64,000 nucleotides of DNA from Dyella tabacisoli. GTDB taxonomy: Bacteria > Pseudomonadota > Gammaproteobacteria > Xanthomonadales > Rhodanobacteraceae. A model generated the notes under the pieces. It ran no database searches and was not told where the DNA came from. It saw nothing but the letters and a program-made list of their open reading frames with translations. Both the position numbers and the translations under genes were made by a program. The stretch lies in assembly GCF_003350925.1 (NCBI RefSeq), contig NZ_KZ857176.1:62001-126000 (forward strand). The letters are read 5' to 3'. Below, piece by piece: positions 51,157-59,135 of the stretch (positions within the stretch are counted from its first letter, which is position 1; each line of letters opens with the position of its first letter).

Positions 51157-51411
51157 ATGGCCTCGGGTAATGAGCATGTTCTGATTTTTGCAACTGCGCA
51201 TGGTGAGGAAAAGTGTTGCCGATATTTTGAGAATCCTCTGATAGAAAACGGTCCGGTCGATCCATATCCTCCATCGTGCATCTATAAAAAACGCAGTGAC
51301 CAGGCATGGGGCGATGGAATGACCTCGCCTATTGGACGGTTTTCCGGTGGTGTGGCTTATTGGGTTGTGAATGATTGGAAGGTGTTCTGGTTTGGCTCAG
51401 GTCTTCAATAA
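51157..51411 (+). CDS. Small hypothetical protein
   Basis: 84 aa, AAGG 8-10 nt before the ATG. Contains two close cysteines (EEKCCRYFENPL), later a lone Cys, and an aromatic end (VAYWVVNDWKVFWFGSGLQ). No helix span or motif known to me. Coding status rests on frame and ribosome site only; it lies in a stretch of poorly conserved DNA. Confidence 0.35.
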   Translation: MASGNEHVLIFATAHGEEKCCRYFENPLIENGPVDPYPPSCIYKKRSDQAWGDGMTSPIGRFSGGVAYWVVNDWKVFWFGSGLQ

Positions 51412-51813
51412 GTTCGCGCCATTTCGCGGATTCACCATGGTGCAAGTAGACGTCGAATGAGCGCGGATGATCGGCTCTGGGCAGTTAGGCAGGCATGGAT
51501 AGCCGGCTTCCCCGGAGGAGGATGTTCAAGAGCAGGCATCCGGGGAAGATCCCAACGGAGCATCAACATCAAGCGATCACTACCCCACAACTTGTCAGTA
51601 TTGTTTTTGGGCGCCTAAAGCGGGCAGGGATGGCCTACCCGCCCCGGATGTGGCAAGGCATTCCGGGCGGGTCCAACGGAGTGAATGCCATGGATGGCAG
51701 CCGCAACAGAGTCCATTTCCGGCACTTTCGCCGGGCAATGGACAAGGTGTGCTTCGACGTGGGTATGCGTGATCTCCGTAGCCGTGGCTCTTATGGCTTC
51801 AAGTACTCGCTTC
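51412..51813. other. Gap of ~400 nt
   Basis: Several short overlapping frames on both strands, none convincing. CCCGGAATGCC/GGCATTCC-like imperfect symmetry occurs near 51655-51690; no clear function. Confidence 0.35.
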
Positions 51814-52155
51814 ATGGCATGCCCGCCTCGCGATCCGGCTATCGGTTATCGCGAGCCGCCTGTCGTACTCATCGTTTTAGCATCGCCGGTTCATGTTGGC
51901 GGTGCTTTTTTTTCAGTGGATGATCTTGGCCTCTCTTGGTATTTCCATGTGCAGCGCCGGCAAAGTGGTCGCCACTTTTCAATCTTAACCAGAGGTTGGC
52001 TGTGGAATGCGTTGATTCCCATGCCGGTCGTTGGCGGCATTGTCGTCTACGCCATCGTTCGATTGCTGCATCAGCCGCAACGTAGATGGCGTTTTCTGCT
52101 ATGGCTGTGCATAGCTGTCTATTGGCGTGTTCTTTTGTCGCGTATCGGCACTTAA
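51814..52155 (+). CDS. Possible small membrane protein
   Basis: The frame from ATG 51814 encodes REPPVVLIVLASPVHVGGAF, FSVDDLGLSWYFHVQRRQSG and WNALIPMPVVGGIVVYAIVR with an Arg-rich end (HQPQRRWRFLLWLCIAVYWR), i.e. two to three hydrophobic stretches. No ribosome site stands out and the frame opens further upstream, so the start is uncertain. No family recognised; could be a fragment. Confidence 0.3.
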   Translation: MACPPRDPAIGYREPPVVLIVLASPVHVGGAFFSVDDLGLSWYFHVQRRQSGRHFSILTRGWLWNALIPMPVVGGIVVYAIVRLLHQPQRRWRFLLWLCIAVYWRVLLSRIGT

Positions 52156-52252
52156 GTTTTTAGAGTGCGGTCGAAACGACATACGAGGCTTGGTTGGCCA
52201 CGGCTGGGGCGGATATTGCCGTTCCATTCATGGCGACAAGAAGGAGGCGAGG

Positions 52253-52402
52253 ATGCAAAAAATTTATCAGTTCATTGCTACCGGAGCGGTCGCTCAGAGC
52301 CGGTCCAGGCGTCGATTGGGACGTTCATTCTGGTGGCCGTTTTTGACTACCTGGCTGTTCTCTGTTGTTGCATTACTTGTTGGGTCAGCGTTGATGAGCT
52401 GA
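52253..52402 (+). CDS. 49-aa single-pass membrane protein
   Basis: The ATG at 52253 follows AAGAAGGAGGCGAGG, one of the best ribosome sites in this region. The peptide is basic (GAVAQSRSRRRLGRS) and ends in one membrane helix (FWWPFLTTWLFSVVALLVGS). Small basic single-pass peptides include regulatory subunits and type I toxins; no antitoxin RNA is evident. Role unknown. Confidence 0.5.
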   Translation: MQKIYQFIATGAVAQSRSRRRLGRSFWWPFLTTWLFSVVALLVGSALMS

Positions 52403-52676
52403 TACGTCATGTCGATATGAGGATGATATTTTAAAAAATATCTTCATCTGCGGTTATCAGCGTTAACCCTGGCACAGAGGCGAGTGTGTTGCTTAGCGAC
52501 GTTGGGGTTTCCGTCTCCGGTGCCGGTGTGACTGCATGAAGTACATACCAGAAACAAAAATGGTTTTCGCTGGCATCAAGAAGCCGTAGAAGCGGGCCGA
52601 CCTTATAGCCTTTCTGGTGCCAACCCGCTTGCCTTCAGCGCCGATAACTTCGTGTGGGCGTTAAGAATGCCCTGAT
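52403..52676. other. Gap without a supported gene
   Basis: A poly-A/T-leaning start (TTTTAAAAAATATCTTCAT at 52430-52448) is followed by ordinary sequence. No gene or convincing terminator seen. Confidence 0.35.
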
Positions 52677-53000
52677 TTACTTAGCGTAAGTGCCGCCGTG
52701 CCCGCTTGAGGTAAGTGCGCCGACCAATGGCAGGCCGAAATCGTACCCACCTAGCCAGGTCAGCGTTCTGGAACCATGTTCCGGTGATGCAAGTAGTTCG
52801 GCGTGCGCGCATTGCATGGCCAGAAAGAGTGCTTGGACGGCGTCAATGCCGAACACATGAAGGCGCTGTTGACGATCAGGCCAGTCGATGTGGACATCGC
52901 AGCGATAGTCCACGTCATCCAGCGTCGGTCGAAACAGGCGAACGCAGACTTCGCCACTGTTTTGAAGCGTTAACCGCCTCTCGATAAAAATGTCAGTCAT
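52677..53000 (-). CDS. DUF6968-like small protein
   Basis: 107 aa from the ATG at 52998-53000 (a GTG lies 6 nt upstream). It reads DIFIERRLTLQNSGEVCVRL, VDYRCDVHIDWPDRQQRLHV, FGIDAVQALFLAMQCAHAEL and LTWLGGYDFGLPL. The run D-Y-R-C, G-x-D-A-V-Q-A-L-x-L-A and L-x-W-L-x-G-x-D-x-G-x-P is what I recall for the small DUF6968 family. Cytoplasmic; function not known. The last 15 residues are Gly/Ser-rich. Confidence 0.6.
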   Translation of the reverse strand: MTDIFIERRLTLQNSGEVCVRLFRPTLDDVDYRCDVHIDWPDRQQRLHVFGIDAVQALFLAMQCAHAELLASPEHGSRTLTWLGGYDFGLPLVGALTSSGHGGTYAK

Positions 53001-53309
53001 GGGCACTCAAGTGATTCTTGCCGGCGCGCCCGCACGAATGGCTAGAAGGCGCCCTGATCTTGATGAGATCGCTTTAGATGAGATAGCGCCCTCGCAAGAA
53101 CACCGGGCGTTGCCGTGGCCAGGGGGGAATGAACTTCATGGCAAGGTCGCGGTGACTTGGAGGGCCAGGAGAGCATGCTCACTGCTGCCACGCATTGAAA
53201 TAGGAAAAATCTGAAAATGCAGCCCTGAATGCGCGACGTCATCAGTGGCTTGCCGGCTATGGCTGCTGCTGTTAACGCTTGCTACTCACTATGGCGGTGC
53301 AATCGTGGC
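53001..53309. other. Gap without a supported gene
   Basis: The short frames on both strands are shadows or unrecognised. No repeats or strong hairpins seen. Confidence 0.35.
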
Positions 53310-53765
53310 TCAGTCGTAGGCGATGGTGTAGGTGGCGCTGGACGTCGCTGCGTCGGCGATGCCATGGTCAGCGACATACTCGTGCGTGGCTTTGCCGGTG
53401 GTGGGATCGAGGTGGATGACGTGCTGTTCCTGGAAATCGACTAGCCGACCGTGCCGGGTGCGGACGATGGCCGGCGCATGGCTGGCGTGATCCTGGTCGA
53501 GTTTCTTGCGCATGCGGCTGGTCAGATCGCCGTTGTCGACGGAGCCGAACCAGGTGCGCAGTTTGCCGGATGTGCCGACACAGCTTGATACCGTGATGGT
53601 CACTGGAAGATGCCGTGCGCGATCAGCATCGCCATGATGGCTAGAGACTCTGCAAGTGGGCTCGGCAACCAAACCGCTGAAACTGATGCTGCCACTGGTA
53701 GCGAATGCCGCCGAGGCTAGGCTCAGGCACGCCAAGGGCACGATGAAACGTAGGGAGGCTTTCAT
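53310..53765 (-). CDS. Fimbrial-type (type 1 pilin-like) secreted protein
   Basis: 151 aa with signal peptide (LRFIVPLACLSLASAAFA, cleavage near 23). The mature start SGSISFSGLVAEPTCRV, a first cysteine about 16 residues in and a second in TVSSCVG, match the disulfide loop of chaperone-usher fimbrial subunits. The end YTIAYD has the aromatic-rich final strand these subunits use. No chaperone or usher gene lies nearby, so it is an orphan subunit or acts as a free periplasmic protein. Confidence 0.65.
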   Translation of the reverse strand: MKASLRFIVPLACLSLASAAFATSGSISFSGLVAEPTCRVSSHHGDADRARHLPVTITVSSCVGTSGKLRTWFGSVDNGDLTSRMRKKLDQDHASHAPAIVRTRHGRLVDFQEQHVIHLDPTTGKATHEYVADHGIADAATSSATYTIAYD

Positions 53766-54035
53766 GGAATGGCTCCTTAAAGTCCGCTTGGGTGCTCAGG
53801 ACTTGTCAATGAGTGACGCCCAAGAGCGCGGTGCCATGTCGCCGTGTGCGGGAGCGACTGGATAAGGGGCGGCGCTCGGTTGTCTTGGAGAGCAGGCAAG
53901 CTTGCCTGGATGAGCCGGCGGAATATATGGGAGAAGTCTGAAAATACGTTGCAACGTGCCGTTTTGATTGAGGTATCGCAAGTTTCGGGTAGGGCGGGAT
54001 CAAGCGATAGCAGCCGCTCTGTTACTATTCGCCGG

Positions 54036-55847
54036 ATGTCCTCCGCGCTTCAGATACTGCAGACCGTCTTCGGCTACTCCGCGTTTCGCGGACAGCAGCA
54101 GGCTATCGTCGACCAAGTGGCCGATGGTGGCGACGCCTTGGTGCTGATGCCCACCGGCGGCGGTAAATCGCTGTGTTACCAGATACCCGCGCTGCTGCGG
54201 CAGGGCACCGGCATCGTAGTGTCGCCGTTGATCGCGCTGATGCAGGATCAGGTGGACGCTTTGCGCGAGGCCGGCGTAGCGGCCGCTTACCTCAACTCCA
54301 GCCTGGGCGCGGAAGATCAGCGCGAAGTCGAGCGGCGTTTGCTGGCCGGCGAGCTGAATCTGCTTTACGTGGCGCCCGAACGGCTTTTGACCGGGCGTTT
54401 CCTCAGTCTGCTGGAGCGTACCGAGGTCGCGTTGTTCGCGATCGACGAAGCACATTGCGTATCGCAGTGGGGGCATGACTTTCGCCCGGAGTATCGCGAA
54501 CTCGCGATACTGCACCAGCGCTTTTCGGCGGTGCCGCGTGTTGCGCTTACCGCCACGGCCGATCAGCGCACGCGTGACGAAATTGTCGAGCGGCTGGCGT
54601 TGCAGCAGGCGCGGCAGTTCGTGTCCAGTTTCGACCGGCCCAATATCCGCTATCGAGTGGGTTTGCGCGACAACGCGCGCCGTCAATTGACAGAATTTCT
54701 CGACGGTCATCGTGGCGAGGCTGGCATCGTGTATTGCCTTAGCCGCCGCAAGGTGGACGAGACCGCCGCCGCGCTGGTGGAGGCGGGCGTAACCGCCTTG
54801 CCCTATCACGCGGGTTTGGATACGGCGACGCGCGCGGCGAATCAGCAGCGTTTTCTGCGTGAAGATGGGGTGGTGATGGTGGCCACCGTCGCCTTCGGCA
54901 TGGGTATCGACAAGCCCGACGTGCGCTTTGTTGCCCATCTGGATTTACCGCGCAGCATGGAGGGCTATTACCAGGAGACCGGTCGCGCCGGCCGCGATAG
55001 CTTGCCGGCCGAAGCGTGGATGATCTACGGCTTGTCCGATGTAGTGACCATGAGCCAGATGATTGCGCAGTCGGAGTCGGCCGATGAGCGAAAGCGTATC
55101 GAGCGGCAAAAGCTGGAATCACTGCTGGCCTATGCCGAGGCCACTCGCTGTCGCCGCGAGGTGTTGTTGTCGGCGTTCGGTGAGGATTATCACGGCCCAT
55201 GCGGCCATTGCGACAACTGCCTGGAGCCGCCGAAAACCTGGGATGCCACCGTGCCTGCGCAGAAAGCGCTGTCGGCGGTGTATCGCAGTAATCAGCGTTT
55301 CGGTTCGGGGCATGTAATCGAGATACTGCGCGGCATCGAGAGCTCGCGCATGAGTCAGCTCGGCCATGATCGCCTGACCACTTTTGGCGTCGGCGCAGAC
55401 ATGGACGAAAAGCAATGGCGCTCGGTGTTCCGCCAATTGCTTGCGGTGGGTTTGCTGGAGGCCGATGCCGAAGGTTTCGGCACCTTGCGCCTGACGCGCA
55501 GCAGTCGCGACGTACTCACCGGTGGGCAGTCGGTGCACCTGCGTGAGGATGCACGGCCGGCGCGTACGTCCAAACGCCGCCGCGACAGTCAACGGGTCAC
55601 CGGTGGCAGCCTGGGCATCGAGGCTTACGAGCAATCGATGTGGGATGCCCTGCGCGGGTTGCGTTCACAACTGGCCAAGCAGCACGGCGTGCCGGCCTAT
55701 GTCATTTTTCACGACGCCACCTTGCTGGCGATGCTGCGCGCCTTGCCGGCCAATGAAGAAGAAATGGGTTCGATCACCGGCGTGGGCGAGGCCAAGCTCA
55801 AACGCTATGGGCAGGATTTTCTCGCGGTCATCAACGCCGAAAGTTGA
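54036..55847 (+). CDS. recQ: ATP-dependent DNA helicase RecQ
   Basis: 603 aa from ATG 54036; the frame is open upstream but the RecQ N-terminus begins here. Helicase motifs: [13 protein letters not shown] (Walker A, 38-45), DEAH (137-140) with [30 protein letters not shown], and [16 protein letters not shown] (motif VI). The zinc-binding cysteines are in [20 protein letters not shown] and CDNC. A winged helix follows, and the HRDC domain is at the end (about 525-600; [40 protein letters not shown]). RecQ unwinds DNA in RecF-pathway repair and stalled-fork handling. Length is the usual ~600. Confidence 0.97.
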   Translation: MSSALQILQTVFGYSAFRGQQQAIVDQVADGGDALVLMPTGGGKSLCYQIPALLRQGTGIVVSPLIALMQDQVDALREAGVAAAYLNSSLGAEDQREVERRLLAGELNLLYVAPERLLTGRFLSLLERTEVALFAIDEAHCVSQWGHDFRPEYRELAILHQRFSAVPRVALTATADQRTRDEIVERLALQQARQFVSSFDRPNIRYRVGLRDNARRQLTEFLDGHRGEAGIVYCLSRRKVDETAAALVEAGVTALPYHAGLDTATRAANQQRFLREDGVVMVATVAFGMGIDKPDVRFVAHLDLPRSMEGYYQETGRAGRDSLPAEAWMIYGLSDVVTMSQMIAQSESADERKRIERQKLESLLAYAEATRCRREVLLSAFGEDYHGPCGHCDNCLEPPKTWDATVPAQKALSAVYRSNQRFGSGHVIEILRGIESSRMSQLGHDRLTTFGVGADMDEKQWRSVFRQLLAVGLLEADAEGFGTLRLTRSSRDVLTGGQSVHLREDARPARTSKRRRDSQRVTGGSLGIEAYEQSMWDALRGLRSQLAKQHGVPAYVIFHDATLLAMLRALPANEEEMGSITGVGEAKLKRYGQDFLAVINAES

Positions 55848-56049
55848 TCTCTGGCTAAATGCGCCGGCTCATCGGCCGGCATAGCGACCAGGCCCGGCTT
55901 GCGTCTGGCAGCGTCTGGCCTTATTACATAAGCCCATAATCCCTACGGCAAACACCTGGCTGCCGGCCGCGATCAGACGAGCGTGGCGTGCCTCCGTTTA
56001 TGGTGACGCTGGCCAGGCCGATCCACCATGATTCGACAGGACTACCGCT

Positions 56050-57777
56050 ATGCATGACGCCCCGCTCATCATGACTGTCGTTGGCGGCATCGTATTGGCG
56101 TTTATTTTTGCTGCCATCGCACATCGGCTGAAATTGCCGATATTGGCTGGCTATCTGCTGGCCGGCGTGGTGGCGGGGCCGTTTACGCCGGGCTTTGTGG
56201 CAGATGGCCCGCTGGCTCACCAATTGGCGGAATTGGGTGTGGTGCTGCTGATGTTTGGCGTGGGCCTGCACTTTTCGCTGAAAGATCTGCTGTCGGTCAA
56301 GAGCATCGCCATTCCCGGCGCGCTAGTGCAAATGGCGGTGGCGACGGCCCTGGGCATGTTGCTGGGCTGGGCCATCGGCTGGCCGCTGGCGCAAAGTTTT
56401 GTGTTCGGTCTGGCGCTGTCGGTGGCCAGCACGGTGGTGCTGCTACGGGCGATGGAAGAGCAGCGCCTGATGGAGAGCGAGCGTGGCCGTATCGCCATCG
56501 GCTGGTTGATTGTCGAAGATTTGGCGATGGTGCTGGCCTTGGTATTGCTGCCGGCCATTGGTGCATCGTTGATCGGGGGCGAGGGCAGTGCGTTGTCGTT
56601 CGGCGCGGTACTCAAGACCGTTAGCCTCACTATCGGCAAGGTGGTGCTGTTTGTCGCGGTGATGCTGATTGTCGGCAAGCGGGTGATTCCGTGGGTGCTC
56701 AAGACGGTGGCGCATACCGGCTCGCGTGAGTTGTTTCGCTTGGCCGTGCTGGCGATTGCGCTCGGGGTGGCCTTTGGCGCCACCGAGCTGTTCGGGGTGT
56801 CGTTTGAGTTGGGCGCGTTCTTCGCCGGCATGATGATGGGTGAGTCCAAGCTGGCGCATGACGCCGCCGAGGAAACCTTGCCGCTGCGCGACGCGTTCGC
56901 CGTGCTGTTCTTCGTGTCGATCGGCATGTTGTTCAATTACCAGGTGTTGCTGACCGAGCCGCTGGTAGTGTTGGCTGCGTTGTTCATCATTATTGTCGGT
57001 AAATCATTGGCCGCACTGGGTATCGTCTTGGTCTCGGGCCGGCCGTTGCGCACGGCGCTGACGATTGCCACCAGTCTGGCGCAGATCGGCGAGTTCTCTT
57101 TTATCTTGATCGGCGTGGGTGTGACTCAGCAGTTGGTGTCGAAAGAAGCGCAAGATGTCTTGCTTGCCGCTGCGATCATGTCGATCCTGCTCAATCCCTT
57201 TTTGTTCAAGCTGCTCGACCGCGCCAAGCCATGGTTGGATGCGCGCGATGAGCGTGCGCAAGCAGCCGCTGATGCCATGGCTGCCGATGTCGCACCTGCA
57301 GCGAGTGATGTGATCGCGTGGCCGCTTAGTACGCTGCATGGCCACGTGGTTGTGGCCGGCTATGGTCGCCTGGGTCAGTTGCTTGGCGATAAGGTCCGCG
57401 CGCGTGGCCATGCCTTGTTGGTATTGGAAGAGCGTGAGGATCGCGTCGAGGTCTTGCGGCAGCTCGGCATCGACACCATCGCCGGTAATGCTTCGATGGA
57501 CGAGGTGCTGGCGTCAGCCAACCTCGGTCAGGCGCGTGCCTTGTTCGTGACCCTGCCCAAGGCTTTCGAGAGCGGCGAAGTGGTGCATGCGGCGCGTAAG
57601 CTCAACCCGCAGTTGACCATCATTGCGCGTGCCGATTCGGAGGAATGCCTGCAACATCTGCAGCAGCAGGGTGCGAATGTGGTGTTGCTGGGCGAGCGGG
57701 AGTTGGCCCGCGTGATGATGGATCGTCTAGCTCCAGTTGAGCCGGATGCGTCAGCGATGCCCATGCCGGCGGTCTAG
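56050..57777 (+). CDS. ybaL: Kef/YbaL-type CPA2 cation:proton antiporter with TrkA-N domain
   Basis: 575 aa; AGGACTACCGCT before the ATG. About 12-13 membrane segments make the CPA2 domain (residues 1-395: LGVVLLMFGVGLHFSLKDLL, LSVASTVVLLRAMEEQRLME, IGWLIVEDLAMVLALVLLPA, FGVSFELGAFFAGMMMGESK). The paired Gln/Glu-Asp-containing helix VEDLA and the FELGAFFAG helix are typical. A cytoplasmic RCK/TrkA-N domain begins near 432 (HVVVAGYGRLGQLLGDKVRA). YbaL-like proteins exchange K+ or Na+ for protons under nucleotide control. The nearest E. coli name is ybaL; KefB/C need a glutathione site, which I cannot assign here. Confidence 0.93.
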   Translation: MHDAPLIMTVVGGIVLAFIFAAIAHRLKLPILAGYLLAGVVAGPFTPGFVADGPLAHQLAELGVVLLMFGVGLHFSLKDLLSVKSIAIPGALVQMAVATALGMLLGWAIGWPLAQSFVFGLALSVASTVVLLRAMEEQRLMESERGRIAIGWLIVEDLAMVLALVLLPAIGASLIGGEGSALSFGAVLKTVSLTIGKVVLFVAVMLIVGKRVIPWVLKTVAHTGSRELFRLAVLAIALGVAFGATELFGVSFELGAFFAGMMMGESKLAHDAAEETLPLRDAFAVLFFVSIGMLFNYQVLLTEPLVVLAALFIIIVGKSLAALGIVLVSGRPLRTALTIATSLAQIGEFSFILIGVGVTQQLVSKEAQDVLLAAAIMSILLNPFLFKLLDRAKPWLDARDERAQAAADAMAADVAPAASDVIAWPLSTLHGHVVVAGYGRLGQLLGDKVRARGHALLVLEEREDRVEVLRQLGIDTIAGNASMDEVLASANLGQARALFVTLPKAFESGEVVHAARKLNPQLTIIARADSEECLQHLQQQGANVVLLGERELARVMMDRLAPVEPDASAMPMPAV

Positions 57778-57798
57778 GTGTACAGACCGGGCCCGTTC

Positions 57799-58065
57799 TT
57801 ACATCACTAGCTGCCAGCGGATGACCGGCTCGTCGGCCGGGCGCGAATGCAGCAGCGCGAGTGCCGGCAAATGACGCCAGTGATCCAGTTGATCGGGTAG
57901 CCGTGCATGCGGCCATAGGTCGCGCAATGCGGTCAGTGCTGACTCGGCCGAGTCGTGACGGTCAATTTCTTGTGCTTCAAGCAGGCTGCGCCAGCGACGG
58001 CCATGTTGCACGATCCGAAACAAGCCGATTTTTGCAGAGTAGACGTATTGCGCCAGCACCTTCAC
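57799..58065 (-). CDS. Small conserved hypothetical protein
   Basis: 88 aa with a GTG start, GAAGGAAC upstream. N-terminus VLAQYVYSAKIGLFRIVQHG then RRWRSLLEAQEIDRHDSAES and ALTALRDLWPHARLPDQLDH. It looks like a compact cytoplasmic alpha/beta protein. No family name known to me. Convergent with ybaL, with 21 nt between the stops. Confidence 0.55.
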   Translation of the reverse strand: MKVLAQYVYSAKIGLFRIVQHGRRWRSLLEAQEIDRHDSAESALTALRDLWPHARLPDQLDHWRHLPALALLHSRPADEPVIRWQLVM

Positions 58066-58421
58066 GTTCCTTCACCAACACCACGACCCATTGTGTCGAT
58101 CAGAGATGACTAAACCGTGATTGGTGTGCGACGGGTTCATGGCGCGTGCAGTTTTTCTCCATTCCCTTTGTGCGCAGGAGGAACAGAACTTGCCTCATCT
58201 TGCCCCTTCCTTGCGTGCTGGTGGGGTAGGCGGAACAGCTTGCCGCAATGGGTCACTGCTGTGTGCAAAAGGCGAGACAACCTAACCGTCTGAGAATCGT
58301 CTTATAGCCACCTGTCCCTTGGTTGATTAGCATGCCAATGCATCACAATCTATCGCGATTCCAGGCAGGGATGCATGGACATTGGGCCTGACGATGGCGA
58401 CAACCAGGAGGAACCACAACG
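58066..58421. other. Gap of ~350 nt
   Basis: No convincing gene; a good ribosome site GGAGGAACCACAACG serves the next gene. A CGCAGGAGGAAC at 58176-58187 could start an unseen small frame but none is evident. Confidence 0.35.
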
Positions 58422-58721
58422 ATGAAAGAAAGGCCGACATGCGGCACCTATCGCGTGCCACCGCTTCGCCCTGAGCTGCAAGTCGCCTATGACGAAATGG
58501 ACGCTAAAGCTGATTACTTTGCCTATGCCGTGTGCCGCACACATGACGGTCAGGCGTGGGAAGTGAACACCAGGCAGGGGAACATCTACACAGCCCTTGA
58601 TAAAAGCTACGCCGACCATGACAAGGCGATGGCTGCCGGCGTGGACTGGCTGCTGGAACAGGTAGATCGCGAACCGCACGAGCAGTCATTACGAGCTGTC
58701 ATAAGGCAAGGGGAGCCATAG
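58422..58721 (+). CDS. Small hypothetical protein
   Basis: 99 aa; GGAGGAACCACAACG ATG, a sure start. Highly charged (RPELQVAYDEMDAKADYFAY, VCRTHDGQAWEVNTRQGNIY, TALDKSYADHDKAMAAGVDW). No hydrophobic segment. It looks like a small soluble protein of ~100 aa; no family recognised. Confidence 0.6.
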   Translation: MKERPTCGTYRVPPLRPELQVAYDEMDAKADYFAYAVCRTHDGQAWEVNTRQGNIYTALDKSYADHDKAMAAGVDWLLEQVDREPHEQSLRAVIRQGEP

Positions 58722-58812
58722 AAGGGATTCATGCGGATACGCACGAATTCAAATGGTGGGGTACGTTGCTCTATCTCCGCCCAGTAGGGCAGGCATAAGG
58801 ATTGCCACTGAA

Positions 58813-59085
58813 ATGTTCAGAGCCTTGGTTGTACTCATCGCCTGTGCTGCGGTCTTCTCTGCATCCATGTCGTTGTCGCATGGAATGTCGGGCTGGACGG
58901 CACTCACAGGAATGTCATTTAGCCTGATATTTATTTTTGTATCTCAATATTTATTGAGAAAGGCAAGGCAAAGGGATGCACTCAACGGTGGGCTAAAAAT
59001 CACTTCAGCCTTTTACATGGCGTCCGCTGTCTTGTCGGTTTCGGCATCAGTTGTTATCGCTGTAAAGCTGGTGGCGCCTGCTTGA
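58813..59085 (+). CDS. Small three-helix membrane protein
   Basis: 90 aa from ATG 58813; AAGGATTGCC lies upstream, and an earlier GTG/ATG at 58753 is possible. Three hydrophobic segments: ALVVLIACAAVFSASMSLS, TALTGMSFSLIFIFVSQYLL, MASAVLSVSASVVIAVKLV. A basic loop (RKARQRDALNGG) sits between helices 2 and 3. Function unknown. Ends just before a strong shared terminator. Confidence 0.5.
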   Translation: MFRALVVLIACAAVFSASMSLSHGMSGWTALTGMSFSLIFIFVSQYLLRKARQRDALNGGLKITSAFYMASAVLSVSASVVIAVKLVAPA

Positions 59086-59095
59086 TGAACGATCT

Positions 59096-59129
59096 GAATG
59101 CCCCTCCCGGCTTACGGGGAGGGGCATTC
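59096..59129. terminator. Bidirectional hairpin terminator
   Basis: GAATGCCCCTCCC (59096-59108) and GGGAGGGGCATTC (59117-59129) form a perfect 13-bp GC-rich stem with an 8-nt loop, between a plus-strand gene ending at 59085 and the PLC gene on the minus strand ending at 59136. This is the usual layout of a shared bidirectional terminator. Confidence 0.75.
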
Positions 59130-59135
59130 CATGCT

